Below are positions 25,599 through 34,585 of a stretch of DNA of 64,000 bases, one piece after another. Positions within the stretch are counted from its first letter, which is position 1, and every line of letters begins with the position of its first letter. The stretch is from Polaribacter glomeratus (lineage in GTDB: Bacteria > Bacteroidota > Bacteroidia > Flavobacteriales > Flavobacteriaceae). The stretch spans positions 23,183-87,182 of the forward strand of contig NZ_MSCM01000001.1 in NCBI RefSeq assembly GCF_002954665.1, in the 5' to 3' direction. A model generated the notes under the pieces. It worked only from the letters and a program-made list of their open reading frames with translations. It ran no database searches and was not told where the DNA came from. A program made the position numbers and the translations under genes.

Positions 25599-26990
25599 AT
25601 GAGAAAAGAAAAATCTAAATTTATACTATTACTGTTTTCGGTCGTTGATATTCTATTACTAATTGCCTCTTTTTTATTGGCAAAGCACCTCGTTTTTGAA
25701 GGTAAGATTCCACACTTTGTTTATTATAGTTCGTTAATTTTAGGATGGTGTATTTTTTGGGTACTAATTTGCCTTAAGTACGATTTGTATGAAATACCTA
25801 GAATACTTTTTAGCTATAAAGTGTTGGCTAAAAACGTATATGCACTCATTACCTTCACTTTTTTAAGTGCTGGAGCCATTTTCTTTTTAACAGATTATAA
25901 GTTTTCAAGACTATTTTTCACGTATTCAATGCTCTTTTTTAGTTTTTTTGTTTTGTTGTGGAGATTATTTGCATTTGCAAAGGTCAAGTCTTATCGGAAA
26001 ACAGGTCATAGTCCTAGTAGAATTTTACTAGTAGGGATGAATGAAAACATTGCTACATTAATTAATAAAATATATTTAAATCCTAAGTATGGTTTTCAAA
26101 TTGTAGGTTTGTATACTGATGCTATTGTAAGTCAGGGGCTTGAGAGTTATTATAAAGGAAAACTGTCTGAAATCACCACTTTTTTAGAAAATAATAGCGT
26201 AGATGAATTTATTATATCCTTGCCGTATCAGCAAAGTAAATTAATCAACGATTTATTTAGATTTGCAGACAACAATATGATGCGAGTTAGCGTTATACCT
26301 GAGTTTTCTGAGTATTTGTCGCAAAGTTTTTCAATTTATTATATCGAAAATATTCCGATTATGAAATTACGGAGCGAGCCTTTAAAAAGTTTGACAAACC
26401 GAATTTTAAAAAGAATTTTTGATGTAGTATTTTCATTGCTTATCGTTATTTTGTTATTTTCATGGTTGTTTCCAATCATTGCGCTCATTATTAAATTCAC
26501 CAGTAAAGGACCTGTATTTTTTGTACAAGAAAGAACAGGTAAAGACGACAAAGCGTTTAAATGTTTTAAATTTAGAAGCATGACGGTAAATTCGGTTTCA
26601 GATCAGTTACAAGCCACCAAGAATGATGCTAGGGTAACCTCATTTGGTGCTTTTATGCGAAAAACAAGTATTGATGAATTGCCTCAGGTTTTTAATGTGC
26701 TGTTGAATAACATGTCTTTAGTAGGTCCAAGACCACACATGCTAAAGCATACTGCAGAATATAGAGTTTTGGTGGATAAGTTCATGGTTAGACATTTTGC
26801 AAAACCCGGCGTTACGGGTTGGGCACAAATTAATGGCTTTCGAGGCGAAACAAAATATATTAAAGATATGGAAAATAGGGCTGCTGCAGATATTTGGTAC
26901 ATTGAAAACTGGAGTTTCTTTTTAGATGTGAAAATTGTATGTTCAACTGCATGGTCTATGTTTTTTAAGAAGGATGAAAATGCTTTTTAG
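25599..26990 (+). CDS. Undecaprenyl-phosphate sugar phosphotransferase (WcaJ/WbaP type initiating enzyme)
   Basis: A 463-residue membrane protein that transfers a hexose or N-acetylhexosamine 1-phosphate from a nucleotide sugar to undecaprenyl phosphate to start repeat-unit assembly. Four hydrophobic helices lie in residues 1-130, then a CoA-binding-like domain, a fifth helix region (KRIFDVVFSLLIVILLF) and the catalytic C-terminal domain: FVQERTGKDDKAFKCFKFRSM, KTSIDELPQVFNVL, MSLVGPRPHM, KPGVTGWAQINGFRGET. The 179-base gap before it holds no clear gene. Full-length WcaJ-type topology is seen. Confidence 0.92.
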   Translation: MRKEKSKFILLLFSVVDILLLIASFLLAKHLVFEGKIPHFVYYSSLILGWCIFWVLICLKYDLYEIPRILFSYKVLAKNVYALITFTFLSAGAIFFLTDYKFSRLFFTYSMLFFSFFVLLWRLFAFAKVKSYRKTGHSPSRILLVGMNENIATLINKIYLNPKYGFQIVGLYTDAIVSQGLESYYKGKLSEITTFLENNSVDEFIISLPYQQSKLINDLFRFADNNMMRVSVIPEFSEYLSQSFSIYYIENIPIMKLRSEPLKSLTNRILKRIFDVVFSLLIVILLFSWLFPIIALIIKFTSKGPVFFVQERTGKDDKAFKCFKFRSMTVNSVSDQLQATKNDARVTSFGAFMRKTSIDELPQVFNVLLNNMSLVGPRPHMLKHTAEYRVLVDKFMVRHFAKPGVTGWAQINGFRGETKYIKDMENRAAADIWYIENWSFFLDVKIVCSTAWSMFFKKDENAF

Positions 26991-27326
26991 TTGTTTTGAC
27001 AGCGTTGTTACATCGAGAGAATTTATGACGTTAAGAAGAAATTTGTATCGAGATGCATTTATGATTTGGAAGTAATAAAGGTTCTTGATACAATTTTGAT
27101 AAAAAATCAAAATCACTCGAACTGCCATTTGTGATGATTTTTAACTGTACGTTGTCACGTCGAGTGAAATTCTGTGCGGCAGCAAAAGAATTTTGTATCG
27201 AGATGCCGCACAAATTCGAGAAAAAGTTAGAAGCATTCGAAGAAACATTAGATATACAAACCCTTAATGTAGATTTAATTAGTTCGTATTTTAAAATTTA
27301 TGTTATTTTAGCCAAAAAATTTAATT
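26991..27326. repeat. Intergenic stretch with an R3-family element at 27084-27202
   Basis: The element begins CTTGATACAATTTTGAT and ends TTTTGTATCGAG, and contains CACTCGAACTG and GTCACGTCGAGTGAAATTCT, matching the layout at 9654-9776. The remaining bases before the exporter gene are AT-rich. The short plus-strand frame that runs through the element shows no family features and is not called. Confidence 0.7.
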
Positions 27327-28100
27327 ATGATTAAAAAGAGTACGTATTTCTTAGTAATTTTTGCACTTATTTTGATTTCATCTTGCGCTTCTAAAAAAGA
27401 TGTAATATATCTTCAATTTGATGAAATTGACCAGTCTAAAGTATCCAATAATTATCAATTAACTTTTAAACCAGATGATTTCTTGCAAATTATTGTCTCA
27501 TCAGAAGATTTAATAGCATCGCAACCTTTTAATCTACCTATAATTGCTTCCTCACCCACCGTTATTAATGCTCAGGGTAATCCTAAAATTCAATCTTATT
27601 TGGTCGATGTAAATGGAGAAATTGAATTTCCAATTTTAGGGCGTTTAAAATTAGGTGGTCTCACTAGAATTGAAGCGATTAAGTTAATTAAGGACAAATT
27701 GACACCCGCATACTTAAAAAATCCATTGGTAAATATTTTAATTACAAATTTTAAAATAACAGTAATTGGCGATGTTCGAAGTGCTCAAGTTTTTAATATT
27801 GATAATGAAAGAGTAACGATTCTGGACGCTATTGGCTTAGCCGGAGATTTAAATCTCTCTGGTAAAAGGCAAAATGTAACTGTTATACGAGAAGAAAATA
27901 ATATGAAAAACAAATATATAGTTGATTTAACATCTAATAAAATAATGACTTCGCCTGTCTATTATTTACAACAAAATGATGTGGTATATATTGAACAGAA
28001 CAGCGCAAAAGTTCAAGAGGCAGTTTATACAAGAAATACAGGGTTGTTTATCTCTTTGGGCTCTGTAATAATTTCATTATTGACGATACTTACTAGATAA
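27327..28100 (+). CDS. Wza-like outer-membrane polysaccharide export lipoprotein
   Basis: A 257-residue protein with a lipoprotein signal (ILISSC, Cys20). The polysaccharide export (PES) domain follows: YQLTFKPDDFLQIIVSSED, then YLVDVNGEIEFPILGRLKLGGLTRIEAIKLIKDKL, and an SLBB-like region NFKITVIGDVRSAQVF...ERVTILDAIGLAGDL. A C-terminal hydrophobic helix (GLFISLGSVIISLLTIL) ends the protein. It pairs with the Wzc homologue starting 12 bases downstream to form the export channel. Short length is normal for the Bacteroidota. Confidence 0.9.
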   Translation: MIKKSTYFLVIFALILISSCASKKDVIYLQFDEIDQSKVSNNYQLTFKPDDFLQIIVSSEDLIASQPFNLPIIASSPTVINAQGNPKIQSYLVDVNGEIEFPILGRLKLGGLTRIEAIKLIKDKLTPAYLKNPLVNILITNFKITVIGDVRSAQVFNIDNERVTILDAIGLAGDLNLSGKRQNVTVIREENNMKNKYIVDLTSNKIMTSPVYYLQQNDVVYIEQNSAKVQEAVYTRNTGLFISLGSVIISLLTILTR

Positions 28101-28112
28101 TAACAATAAACT

Positions 28113-30485
28113 ATGAATTATATGGAAGAAAATGAAAACATTAACATTAAAGAAGAGGCCCTAAAGTATCTTTATCATTGGCGTTTGTTTGCTATTTGTG
28201 GTTTTATTGCGGTACTTTCTGGTTTTATATACTTAAGGTATTCTTCACCTACTTATAGCGTAGATGCTGTGATAATGATAAAGGATAATAAGCAGGCGGG
28301 TATTTCTACTGAGTTGGCTGCTTTTGAAGATTTAGGAATTCTTGGAGGGGGATCCGCAAATAATCCTGAAAATGAAATTGAAATTTTAAAATCTAGAAAG
28401 ATCATAGGCAGGGTAATTGACTCTTTAAGCTTGGAGGTGTCTTATTTTAGAGAAGGAAGGATACGGACTGTAGAGTTATATGATAACACAAACCCGATTA
28501 TTTTCGATTTAATTCAAAAAAATCCGGTGTTGTCTGATATAGACACTTCGTTCGTGATTTCTATTCTAAACAATCGAACCTATGAAATTCGCGATATAGA
28601 TAAAATAACAAAAGTAAATCATGATTTTGGGAAGGAAGTGCTTACAGAGTTGGGTACTTTTAAGGTGAGACTCAATGAAAATTTTGTAAAACTAGAAGAT
28701 GAAAAAGAAGTACTAATAACTATAAAACCTGAAAATGCTTTAATAGATAGCTATTTAAAAATTATAAATATAACCGCTATTGATGATCTCTCGCCAGTTA
28801 TTAAATTAAATATTGAAACTAATGTTGTTACGAAAGGTCAACATATCTTGGATGAATTGATTAAACAATACAACTTAGACGGTATAAATGACGAAAATTT
28901 AATATCGTTAAAAACGATGACTTTTATTGACGAAAGGTTAGTAAGTATTGGTAAAAATTTAAAGCTAGTGCAAGACGATGTTAAAAATTATAAGATAGAA
29001 AATAAGATTACAGGCTTACCTAGTGAAGCAGAATTAACTTTGGAGGTGTATTCTGAAAACACACAGGAATTGATTAAAATTCGAACCGAATTAGAAGTTG
29101 CAAACTTCATTAAACAGAGTTTGAAAAATTCGGTAAACCAAGACGAAATTTTACCCCAAAACCTTGGTTTTTCTGATATTGGAATTTCAAAAGCAATAGA
29201 GAATTATAACATTCTAGTTTTGGAAAAAAATAGGCTAGCATCTAATGCAGGTGAAATGAATCCTTTACTTGTGGAGTACAAAACGCAAATAAATGCAATT
29301 AAATCTAATTTAGAAAAAAGTATTTCTAATCTAATTATTTCTTCGGAAATCAAATTGAAACAAGTTAAAGAGGAAGCTTCAAAACTGGATACTAAAATTA
29401 ATTCATTACCTTATTTAGAAAGAGGGTTTATAGATATTGCACGAGAGCAAGAGATTATTTCTGGGTTGTATTCTTATTTATTAAAAAAGAGAGAGGAGAC
29501 CTCAATATCTTTAGCGATAACAGTAGCCAATGCAAAAATAATTGATGTTGCTTACGGTTCTAAAAAGCCGATAGCTCCAAATAAAAAGTTGACATTAGTA
29601 GCTGCCTTATTTATGGGATTGTTGCTTCCTTTTGGGTACATCTATGTGAAAGATTTATTAGATACCAAGATCCACTCAAGAAAAGATATCGAAGATCTAA
29701 CTTCCTTACCTTTTATGGGAGATGTACCGCATTCTGAAACCGATGAAAAAATTGTGATTGGTAATGATTCAAGAACCAGTACCGCAGAAGCTTTTCGTTT
29801 GATACGAACCAACTTAGATTTTATGTTGCCAGCCAAAACAGATGGTCTAGGAAATGTGATCTTTGTGACGTCTACCTCAAGTGGTGAAGGGAAATCTTTT
29901 ATGTCAATCAATTTGGCAGCTGCCTTGTCTTTGTCCAACAAAAAAGTATTGCTAGTTGGGCTTGATTTAAGAGCCCCTAAAGTAACCGAATATTTAGGAA
30001 TTGCAGAAAGAAAAGGAGTTACCAATTATATTACCAATGATACTATTTCTTTAGATGATATTAAGTTCTCTATCCCTGAAATTAAAGGTTTAGATATTAT
30101 TGCATCAGGAGTCATACCACCAAATCCTTCTGAGTTATTACTAAACTCAAAAATTAAGGACTTATTCGAAGAGGTTAAAAAAGACTACGATTTTATCATC
30201 GTAGATACTGCGCCTGTTAATTTAGTTACAGATACCTTATTAGTGGCTAAATATGCAGATATGTTCTTGTATGTAGCAAGAGCCAATTATTTAGACAAAC
30301 GCATGTTAAATGTGGTGCAAAACTTATACAGAGAGAAAAAATTACCAAATATAGCCATTGTATTAAATGATACAGACATGACCAGAGGTTATGGCTATGG
30401 TTACGGATATGGCTATGGCTATGGGTATGGAAATGCCTATGTGGAGCAAGTTAAAAAACCATGGTATAAGAGAATATTAAATTAA
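28113..30485 (+). CDS. wzc: Wzc-like polysaccharide co-polymerase with tyrosine autokinase domain
   Basis: A 790-residue inner-membrane protein. Two transmembrane helices (about 27-45 and 490-510) enclose a long periplasmic coiled-coil region with Wzz-like ends. The cytoplasmic BY-kinase follows: Walker A in TSTSSGEGKSFMSINLAAAL (near 590), Walker A' in LLVGLDLRAPK, Walker B in DFIIVDTAPV. The C-terminus carries seven consecutive Tyr-Gly pairs, the autophosphorylation cluster. It controls chain length and export with the Wza-like protein. A second start three codons in (MEENEN) is equally likely. It is followed by a good terminator. Confidence 0.93.
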   Translation: MNYMEENENINIKEEALKYLYHWRLFAICGFIAVLSGFIYLRYSSPTYSVDAVIMIKDNKQAGISTELAAFEDLGILGGGSANNPENEIEILKSRKIIGRVIDSLSLEVSYFREGRIRTVELYDNTNPIIFDLIQKNPVLSDIDTSFVISILNNRTYEIRDIDKITKVNHDFGKEVLTELGTFKVRLNENFVKLEDEKEVLITIKPENALIDSYLKIINITAIDDLSPVIKLNIETNVVTKGQHILDELIKQYNLDGINDENLISLKTMTFIDERLVSIGKNLKLVQDDVKNYKIENKITGLPSEAELTLEVYSENTQELIKIRTELEVANFIKQSLKNSVNQDEILPQNLGFSDIGISKAIENYNILVLEKNRLASNAGEMNPLLVEYKTQINAIKSNLEKSISNLIISSEIKLKQVKEEASKLDTKINSLPYLERGFIDIAREQEIISGLYSYLLKKREETSISLAITVANAKIIDVAYGSKKPIAPNKKLTLVAALFMGLLLPFGYIYVKDLLDTKIHSRKDIEDLTSLPFMGDVPHSETDEKIVIGNDSRTSTAEAFRLIRTNLDFMLPAKTDGLGNVIFVTSTSSGEGKSFMSINLAAALSLSNKKVLLVGLDLRAPKVTEYLGIAERKGVTNYITNDTISLDDIKFSIPEIKGLDIIASGVIPPNPSELLLNSKIKDLFEEVKKDYDFIIVDTAPVNLVTDTLLVAKYADMFLYVARANYLDKRMLNVVQNLYREKKLPNIAIVLNDTDMTRGYGYGYGYGYGYGYGNAYVEQVKKPWYKRILN

Positions 30486-30495
30486 AATAATATGA

Positions 30496-30524
30496 AAGGA
30501 AGCAATTTGCTTCCTTTTTTTTTG
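30496..30524 (+). terminator. Rho-independent terminator ending the capsule operon
   Basis: AGGAAGCA and TGCTTCCT form an 8-base perfect stem around ATT, followed by eight T. It starts 11 bases after the wzc stop codon. Confidence 0.9.
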
Positions 30525-30750
30525 TTTAAAGAATACATGTTACTGTGAGAGAGAGGTCGTTGAAGTAGTCTTTAGAATTATTTTTAAAAATAAAAGAGGT
30601 TGGTTTTAGATTCTGATTATTAAAGTAACTTATAAACGTCATTGCGAAAGAGGTACGATTGAAGCAATCTTTTGATAGTAAATCAGCTTTTTTTACTTTT
30701 ATTAAAGTACTTACTTCTTGTTGTATCGTAGTAATTAAAATATTATTCCC

Positions 30751-31044
30751 TTTTCTTTTCCATTGATGAAAAGAAACAAAAATCTAGACTTATTTTATTT
30801 TTCTCAAATTCTACAAGACACTACACTGTCGCATCCAGACCGTTGCACTCTTTGGACGCTTAGCCGTTTCATGTCTTTTGAATTTCTACGAAAAATAAAA
30901 GTATGTCGGGTTTAAATTCTGACTATTAAAGTAACTCTCGATGTCATTTCGACAAAGCGAAGGTATGAGCGCCGAGAAATCTCATGAATTGGAGTTCTGA
31001 ATAATAAGATCCCTCAATCGTAAAAACTCATTTCGGAATAACAT
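30751..31044 (+). repeat. R4 direct repeat, copy 1 (294 bases)
   Basis: Begins TTTTCTTTTCCATTGATG and ends GGAATAACAT. It matches 31107-31400 at a fixed offset of 356 bases with very few differences visible (for example GGTATGAGC against GGTACGAGC). The last part (from 30943) is an R1 unit. No open frame of interest. Confidence 0.9.
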
Positions 31045-31106
31045 TCAAGTTAATAAGTTAAACCCTCACCTTTTTTTAAAGTTTAATACTTAAAAATCTT
31101 GTTTAT

Positions 31107-31400
31107 TTTTCTTTTCCATTGATGAAAAGAAACAAAAATCTAGACTTATTTTATTTTTCTCAAATTCTACAAGACACTACACTGTCGCATCCAGACCGTT
31201 GCACTCTTTGGACGCTTAGCCGTTTCATGTCTTTTGAATTTCTACGAAAAATAAAAGTATGTCGGGTTTAAATTCTGACTATTAAAGTAACTCTCGATGT
31301 CATTTCGACAAAGCGAAGGTACGAGCGACGAGAAATCTCATGAATTGGAGTTCTGAATAATAAGATCCCTCAATCGTAAAAACTCATTTCGGAATGACAT
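31107..31400 (+). repeat. R4 direct repeat, copy 2 (294 bases)
   Basis: Second copy of the block at 30751-31044. It contains the words CACTACACTGTCGCATCC, GCACTCTTTGGACGCTTAG and AAAGTATGTCGGG. Its last 102 bases are the first unit of the R1 tandem array. Confidence 0.9.
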
Positions 31401-31790
31401 GCAACTGGTTAAAAAACTCCAATGTCATTTCGACAAAGCGAAGTTACGAGCGTCTAGAAATCTCACGAATTGGAGTTCTGAATAATAAGATCCCTCAATC
31501 GTAAAAACTCATTTCGGAATGACATGCTAATACGTTAACAAGCCTCGATGTCATTTCGACAAAGCGAAGGTACGAGCGCCGAGAAATCTCATGAATTGGA
31601 GTTCTGAATAACGAGATCCTTCAATCGTAAAAACTCATTTCGGAATGACATGCAACTGGTTAAAAAACTCCAATGTCATTTCGACAAAGCGAAGGTACGA
31701 GCGCCGAGAAATCTCATGAATTAGAGTTCTGAATAATAAGATCCTTCAATCGTAAAAACTCATATCGGGATGACACGCTAACACATTAAC
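31299..31790 (+). repeat. R1 tandem array, four units with a period of 125-126 bases
   Basis: Units begin GTCATTTCGACAAAGCGAA at 31299, 31424, 31550 and 31675 and end near TCGGAATGACA. Each holds ACGAGCG, GAGAAATCTCA, GAATTGGAGTTCTGAATAA, CAATCGTAAAAACTCAT. Short linkers between units alternate between two types (GCAACTGGTTAAAAAACTCCA and GCTAATACGTTAACAAGCCT). Unit ends are inverted repeats, so each unit is a full MITE-like element. Confidence 0.88.
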
Positions 31791-31844
31791 AAACTTCATA
31801 GTCAATTTTGTAAGTGAAGGAAATAGCTATGACTTACTTTTTTT

Positions 31845-32585
31845 TTATTTCAAAAACCTCTTACTATTCAACAACAACTCCTCAATACTTTTTAAATTCT
31901 TTGGAGTCCCTATTTTTTGCAGGGTTTCTAAATGCTGATGATGGTGTGCATCTGTGCCCACAAAATCATACATGTTTTCTTTTAAAAGTCTTTCGGTTAT
32001 TTTTTGCACTTGCTTTCCGTAGTGCTCCGTAAGTGCTAATAAATTCAATTGAAACAAACAACCCGCTCTTTTTAGTTTGTGGTATTCTTTAAAGTTATTG
32101 TGGTAGGTATTGTAACGCTCTGGATGTGCCAAAATAGGCTTATATCCTTTTAATTGTAATTGAAATAAAGTATCATATAAATTGATAGGAGGACTGAAAT
32201 ACGACATTTCTACCAACACTAAATTGTCTTTTAAAGTAAGAAGATCATCTTTTTCTAAAATGGCAGAAAATTGCTCATCTAACATGTATTCTGCAGCTGC
32301 GGTTATGGTAATATCTTTGAAATTTCTCTTTAGTAATTCGTCTTGAACCTCTTTTAGCTTGCTTTTTATAATCTCAGGGGTGTTTGGATAAATTTCACCT
32401 AAGATATGCGGAGTTGTAATGAAATTTTTAATTCCGAATGAGGACATTTTCTCAATTAATGCAATTGCATCGTCAAGATCTTTTGCGCCGTCATCGATTC
32501 CTGGCAATAAATGCGAATGAATATCTACAAATCCTTCAGGGAAAAAATCGTTTAGTGGTATTTCTTTTTTCTTAAAAAAAAACAT
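31845..32585 (-). CDS. CpsB/YwqE-type tyrosine-protein phosphatase (PHP domain)
   Basis: A 246-residue metal-dependent phosphatase that dephosphorylates BY-kinases such as the Wzc homologue at 28113. PHP-domain metal ligands are visible: DIHSHLLPGIDDG near residue 21, TTPHILGEIYPN, AAEYMLDEQF, ILAHPERYNTY and GTDAHHHQHL. Length is normal. It lies on the opposite strand from the kinase, about 1.4 kb downstream across the repeat block, so it is separately transcribed. The kinase-phosphatase pair would cycle Tyr phosphorylation during polymer export. Confidence 0.93.
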   Translation of the reverse strand: MFFFKKKEIPLNDFFPEGFVDIHSHLLPGIDDGAKDLDDAIALIEKMSSFGIKNFITTPHILGEIYPNTPEIIKSKLKEVQDELLKRNFKDITITAAAEYMLDEQFSAILEKDDLLTLKDNLVLVEMSYFSPPINLYDTLFQLQLKGYKPILAHPERYNTYHNNFKEYHKLKRAGCLFQLNLLALTEHYGKQVQKITERLLKENMYDFVGTDAHHHQHLETLQKIGTPKNLKSIEELLLNSKRFLK

Positions 32586-32601
32586 TTCTTATAATTTGAA
32601 A

Positions 32602-32609
32602 CAAATTTA
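32602..32609 (-). promoter_or_regulatory. -7 element of the CpsB-type phosphatase gene
   Basis: On the minus strand TAAATTTG matches the Bacteroidota -7 consensus TAnnTTTG and lies 16 bases before the start codon at 32585. No good TTG element was found at 19-21 bases upstream. Confidence 0.4.
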
Positions 32610-32725
32610 CGGTTTTACTATTGATATTAAAGCATGTATTGGGTTAGTTCATCTGCCTTTTGTTATAATTACACTCGGAAGGGATTCATATAGAATGTTT
32701 CATGTTTGATAAAGCAGAATTGAAG

Positions 32726-32830
32726 TGTCATTTCGATAGCGCGAAGATATGAGCGACGAGAAATCTCATGATTTAGAACAGCTATTAATGAGATTGCTTT
32801 GCTTCGTTCCTCGCAACTCCTCGCAATGAC
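32726..32830. repeat. Hybrid R1/R2 MITE-like element
   Basis: The left end is R1 (TGTCATTTCGATAGCGCGAAG, ACGAGAAATCTCATGA) and the right end is R2 (GCTTCGTTCCTCGCAACTCC, CCTCGCAATGAC). The right half is nearly identical to the right half of 33426-33522, so the element is a mosaic. Confidence 0.7.
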
Positions 32831-33010
32831 GGTAACCGAGGCTGTTTATTTCTTAATCAAAAAAACAAGACGTCGTTGCGAAAGAGGTACGATTGAAGCA
32901 ATCTGTTCAATTATTACTAAAAATAAAATAGGTTGGTTTTAAATTCTAATTTTAGTGTACCCATAAGATGAGCAAAAGAATTTTGAATTAAACAATACTT
33001 CTAAAATCAG

Positions 33011-33200
33011 ACCTCGTGATCCCAAGAAATAATGAACGCTACCGAGAATGAAATAAAATTTCATTCGAAGGTATCTGGCGAAGCCAAATGGAAGTGCGGT
33101 GCGCAGCACTAAGCATGGAATATCAAAAGAGAATGCTGCGCAGCAATTTCATAGGGATTATCTTGATTTTTTTTTGCTCCGAACTTACATTCGGAATGTA
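33011..33200. other. Intergenic block with several palindromes and higher GC
   Basis: Unlike its AT-rich surroundings, this block holds a perfect 12-base palindrome TGCTGCGCAGCA (33134-33145), a near-repeat GTGCGGTGCGCAGCAC about 35 bases earlier, a 9-base stem GAATGAAAT/ATTTCATTC (33046-33066), and CCGAACTTACATTCGG near 33180. No frame is supported. It could be an interspersed repeat family or a structured RNA. Confidence 0.4.
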
Positions 33201-33252
33201 TCAAGACAAAAGATGAACACTCATTTTTTTTACTTTAATGCTTAAAATCTTG

Positions 33253-33400
33253 TTTATTTTTCTTCTCCATTGCTGAACACTAAATCAAGTTCAGCACAGG
33301 CTTCAACAAAAATCTAGACTTATTTTTCGCTATGCGAGTTACCTACAACCAAAATATATTTTGGTTTTCTACGAAAAATAAAAGTATGTCGGGTTTAAAT
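33253..33400 (+). repeat. R4-family repeat, variant copy
   Basis: Shares AAATCTAGACTTATTTT and TCTACGAAAAATAAAAGTATGTCGGG with the copies at 30751 and 31107, but its middle (GAACACTAAATCAAGTTCAGC, TCGCTATGCGAG, CCAAAATATATTTTGG) instead matches the reverse complement of bases 61-180. Confidence 0.7.
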
Positions 33401-33425
33401 TCTGATTCCTAATCGAAGACTACAC

Positions 33426-33522
33426 GTCATTGCGAAAGAGGTACGATTGAAGCAATCTTATGATTTAGAACAGCTATAGATGAGATTGCTTTGCTTCGTT
33501 CCTCGCAACTCCTCGCAATGAC
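33426..33522. repeat. R2-family MITE-like element
   Basis: Runs from GTCATTGCGAAAGAGG to CCTCGCAATGAC, 97 bases, with ACGATTGAAGCAATCT and GAGATTGCTTTGCTTCG inside. Half-copies of the left end occur near 30638 and 32872. Confidence 0.75.
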
Positions 33523-33685
33523 GATAACCGAGGTTGTTTCTGTTTCGATACCTTCATGTAAGTTAATTCTTAATGTTCTTTCATTTGGAGGGATTTGTGC
33601 TGATTCCGCCTACATAAATTAGTGCTACTATAACCCAGGTTCAAAAATAATTTAAGAACGAAAACGATTGAAGTTTTCCAAACTA

Positions 33686-33716
33686 TTGTATAAGACTATA
33701 ACTTATAATATATTTG
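33686..33716 (+). promoter_or_regulatory. Promoter of the N-acetylglucosamine kinase-like gene
   Basis: TTG at 33686-33688, a 20-base spacer, then TATATTTG at 33709-33716: a good match to the Bacteroidota consensus. The start codon is 17 bases further, leaving a short leader. Confidence 0.6.
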
Positions 33717-33733
33717 GGTAAAATACACTACTT

Positions 33734-34585
33734 ATGATTTTAATTGCAGACGGTGGCTCTACAAAAGCAGATTGGATAGCTATCAATAAAGATAAAAACG
33801 AAGCATTTAGAGTACGAACTTTGGGTTTAAACCCAGAAGTGATTACCGAATTAGAGTTGAAAAACCGAATTGTAAACATGTTTCAGCTTATAAAAATCAA
33901 AAAAGAGGTTACAGAAATCTATTTTTATGGTGCAGGTTGTGGTACTCCTGTGGCTACAAAAATTTTACAAGATGTGTTGGAATCCATTTTTACCAATGCA
34001 AAAGTTTCTGTTGCAGAAGATATGCTTGCAGCGGTATATGCAGTTGCGGGTAATAAACCTGCAATTGTTTGTATTTTAGGTACAGGATCTAATAGTTGTT
34101 ACTATGACGGAGAAAATATACACATGAAAGCTGCTTCGTTAGGTTTTATAATTATGGATGAAGCGAGTGGTAATTATTTTGGTAAACGTTTGTTAAGAGC
34201 TTATTATTACGAAAGAATGCCAAAAGGAATTGCACAAAAATTTGAAAGTCAATTTAATTTGGAGCCAGATTTTATTAAGAAAAACTTATACAGAGAGCAA
34301 AATCCGAATATGTATTTAGCCTCCTTTGCACAGTTTATGTTCGAATTTAAAGAAGATAAGTACATTAAGAAAATAATAAGAAAAGGATTTCAAGAATTCT
34401 TTAAGTATCGAATCTTACCTTTTGAAAAAGGATTAGAAACTCCGCTCTACTTTATTGGGTCTATCGCTTTTTACTTTAGAGATATTTTAGAGGAAGTTGC
34501 CGAAAAATACGATTTAAAAATTACGGATGTTATTCAACGTCCTATTGATAATCTGTTGGAGTATCATAAGAAGAATATTGTTTAG
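33734..34585 (+). CDS. BadF/BadG-type ATPase, probable N-acetylglucosamine kinase
   Basis: A 283-residue ASKHA-fold kinase. DGGSTKADWIAIN is phosphate motif 1, GAGCGTPVA and AEDMLAAVYAVAGNKPAIVCILGTGSNSCYYDG are the domain-joining and second phosphate motifs, and IGSIAFYF is the adenosine-region motif. Bacteroidota members are annotated as N-acetylglucosamine kinase, phosphorylating GlcNAc (and perhaps MurNAc) from wall turnover. Single gene with its own promoter. Its stop codon is directly followed by a heptamer array. The exact sugar is not proven by sequence. Confidence 0.85.
   Translation: MILIADGGSTKADWIAINKDKNEAFRVRTLGLNPEVITELELKNRIVNMFQLIKIKKEVTEIYFYGAGCGTPVATKILQDVLESIFTNAKVSVAEDMLAAVYAVAGNKPAIVCILGTGSNSCYYDGENIHMKAASLGFIIMDEASGNYFGKRLLRAYYYERMPKGIAQKFESQFNLEPDFIKKNLYREQNPNMYLASFAQFMFEFKEDKYIKKIIRKGFQEFFKYRILPFEKGLETPLYFIGSIAFYFRDILEEVAEKYDLKITDVIQRPIDNLLEYHKKNIV

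Noticed and set aside
27131..27334. Plus-strand frame ahead of the exporter gene
   Set aside because: Its first third is the R3 element; the rest lacks any motif and overlaps the Wza-like gene start.
30943..31790. Possible CRISPR array
   Set aside because: The repeats are about 100 bases long with linkers of only two types, the ends are inverted repeats, and no cas gene is present.
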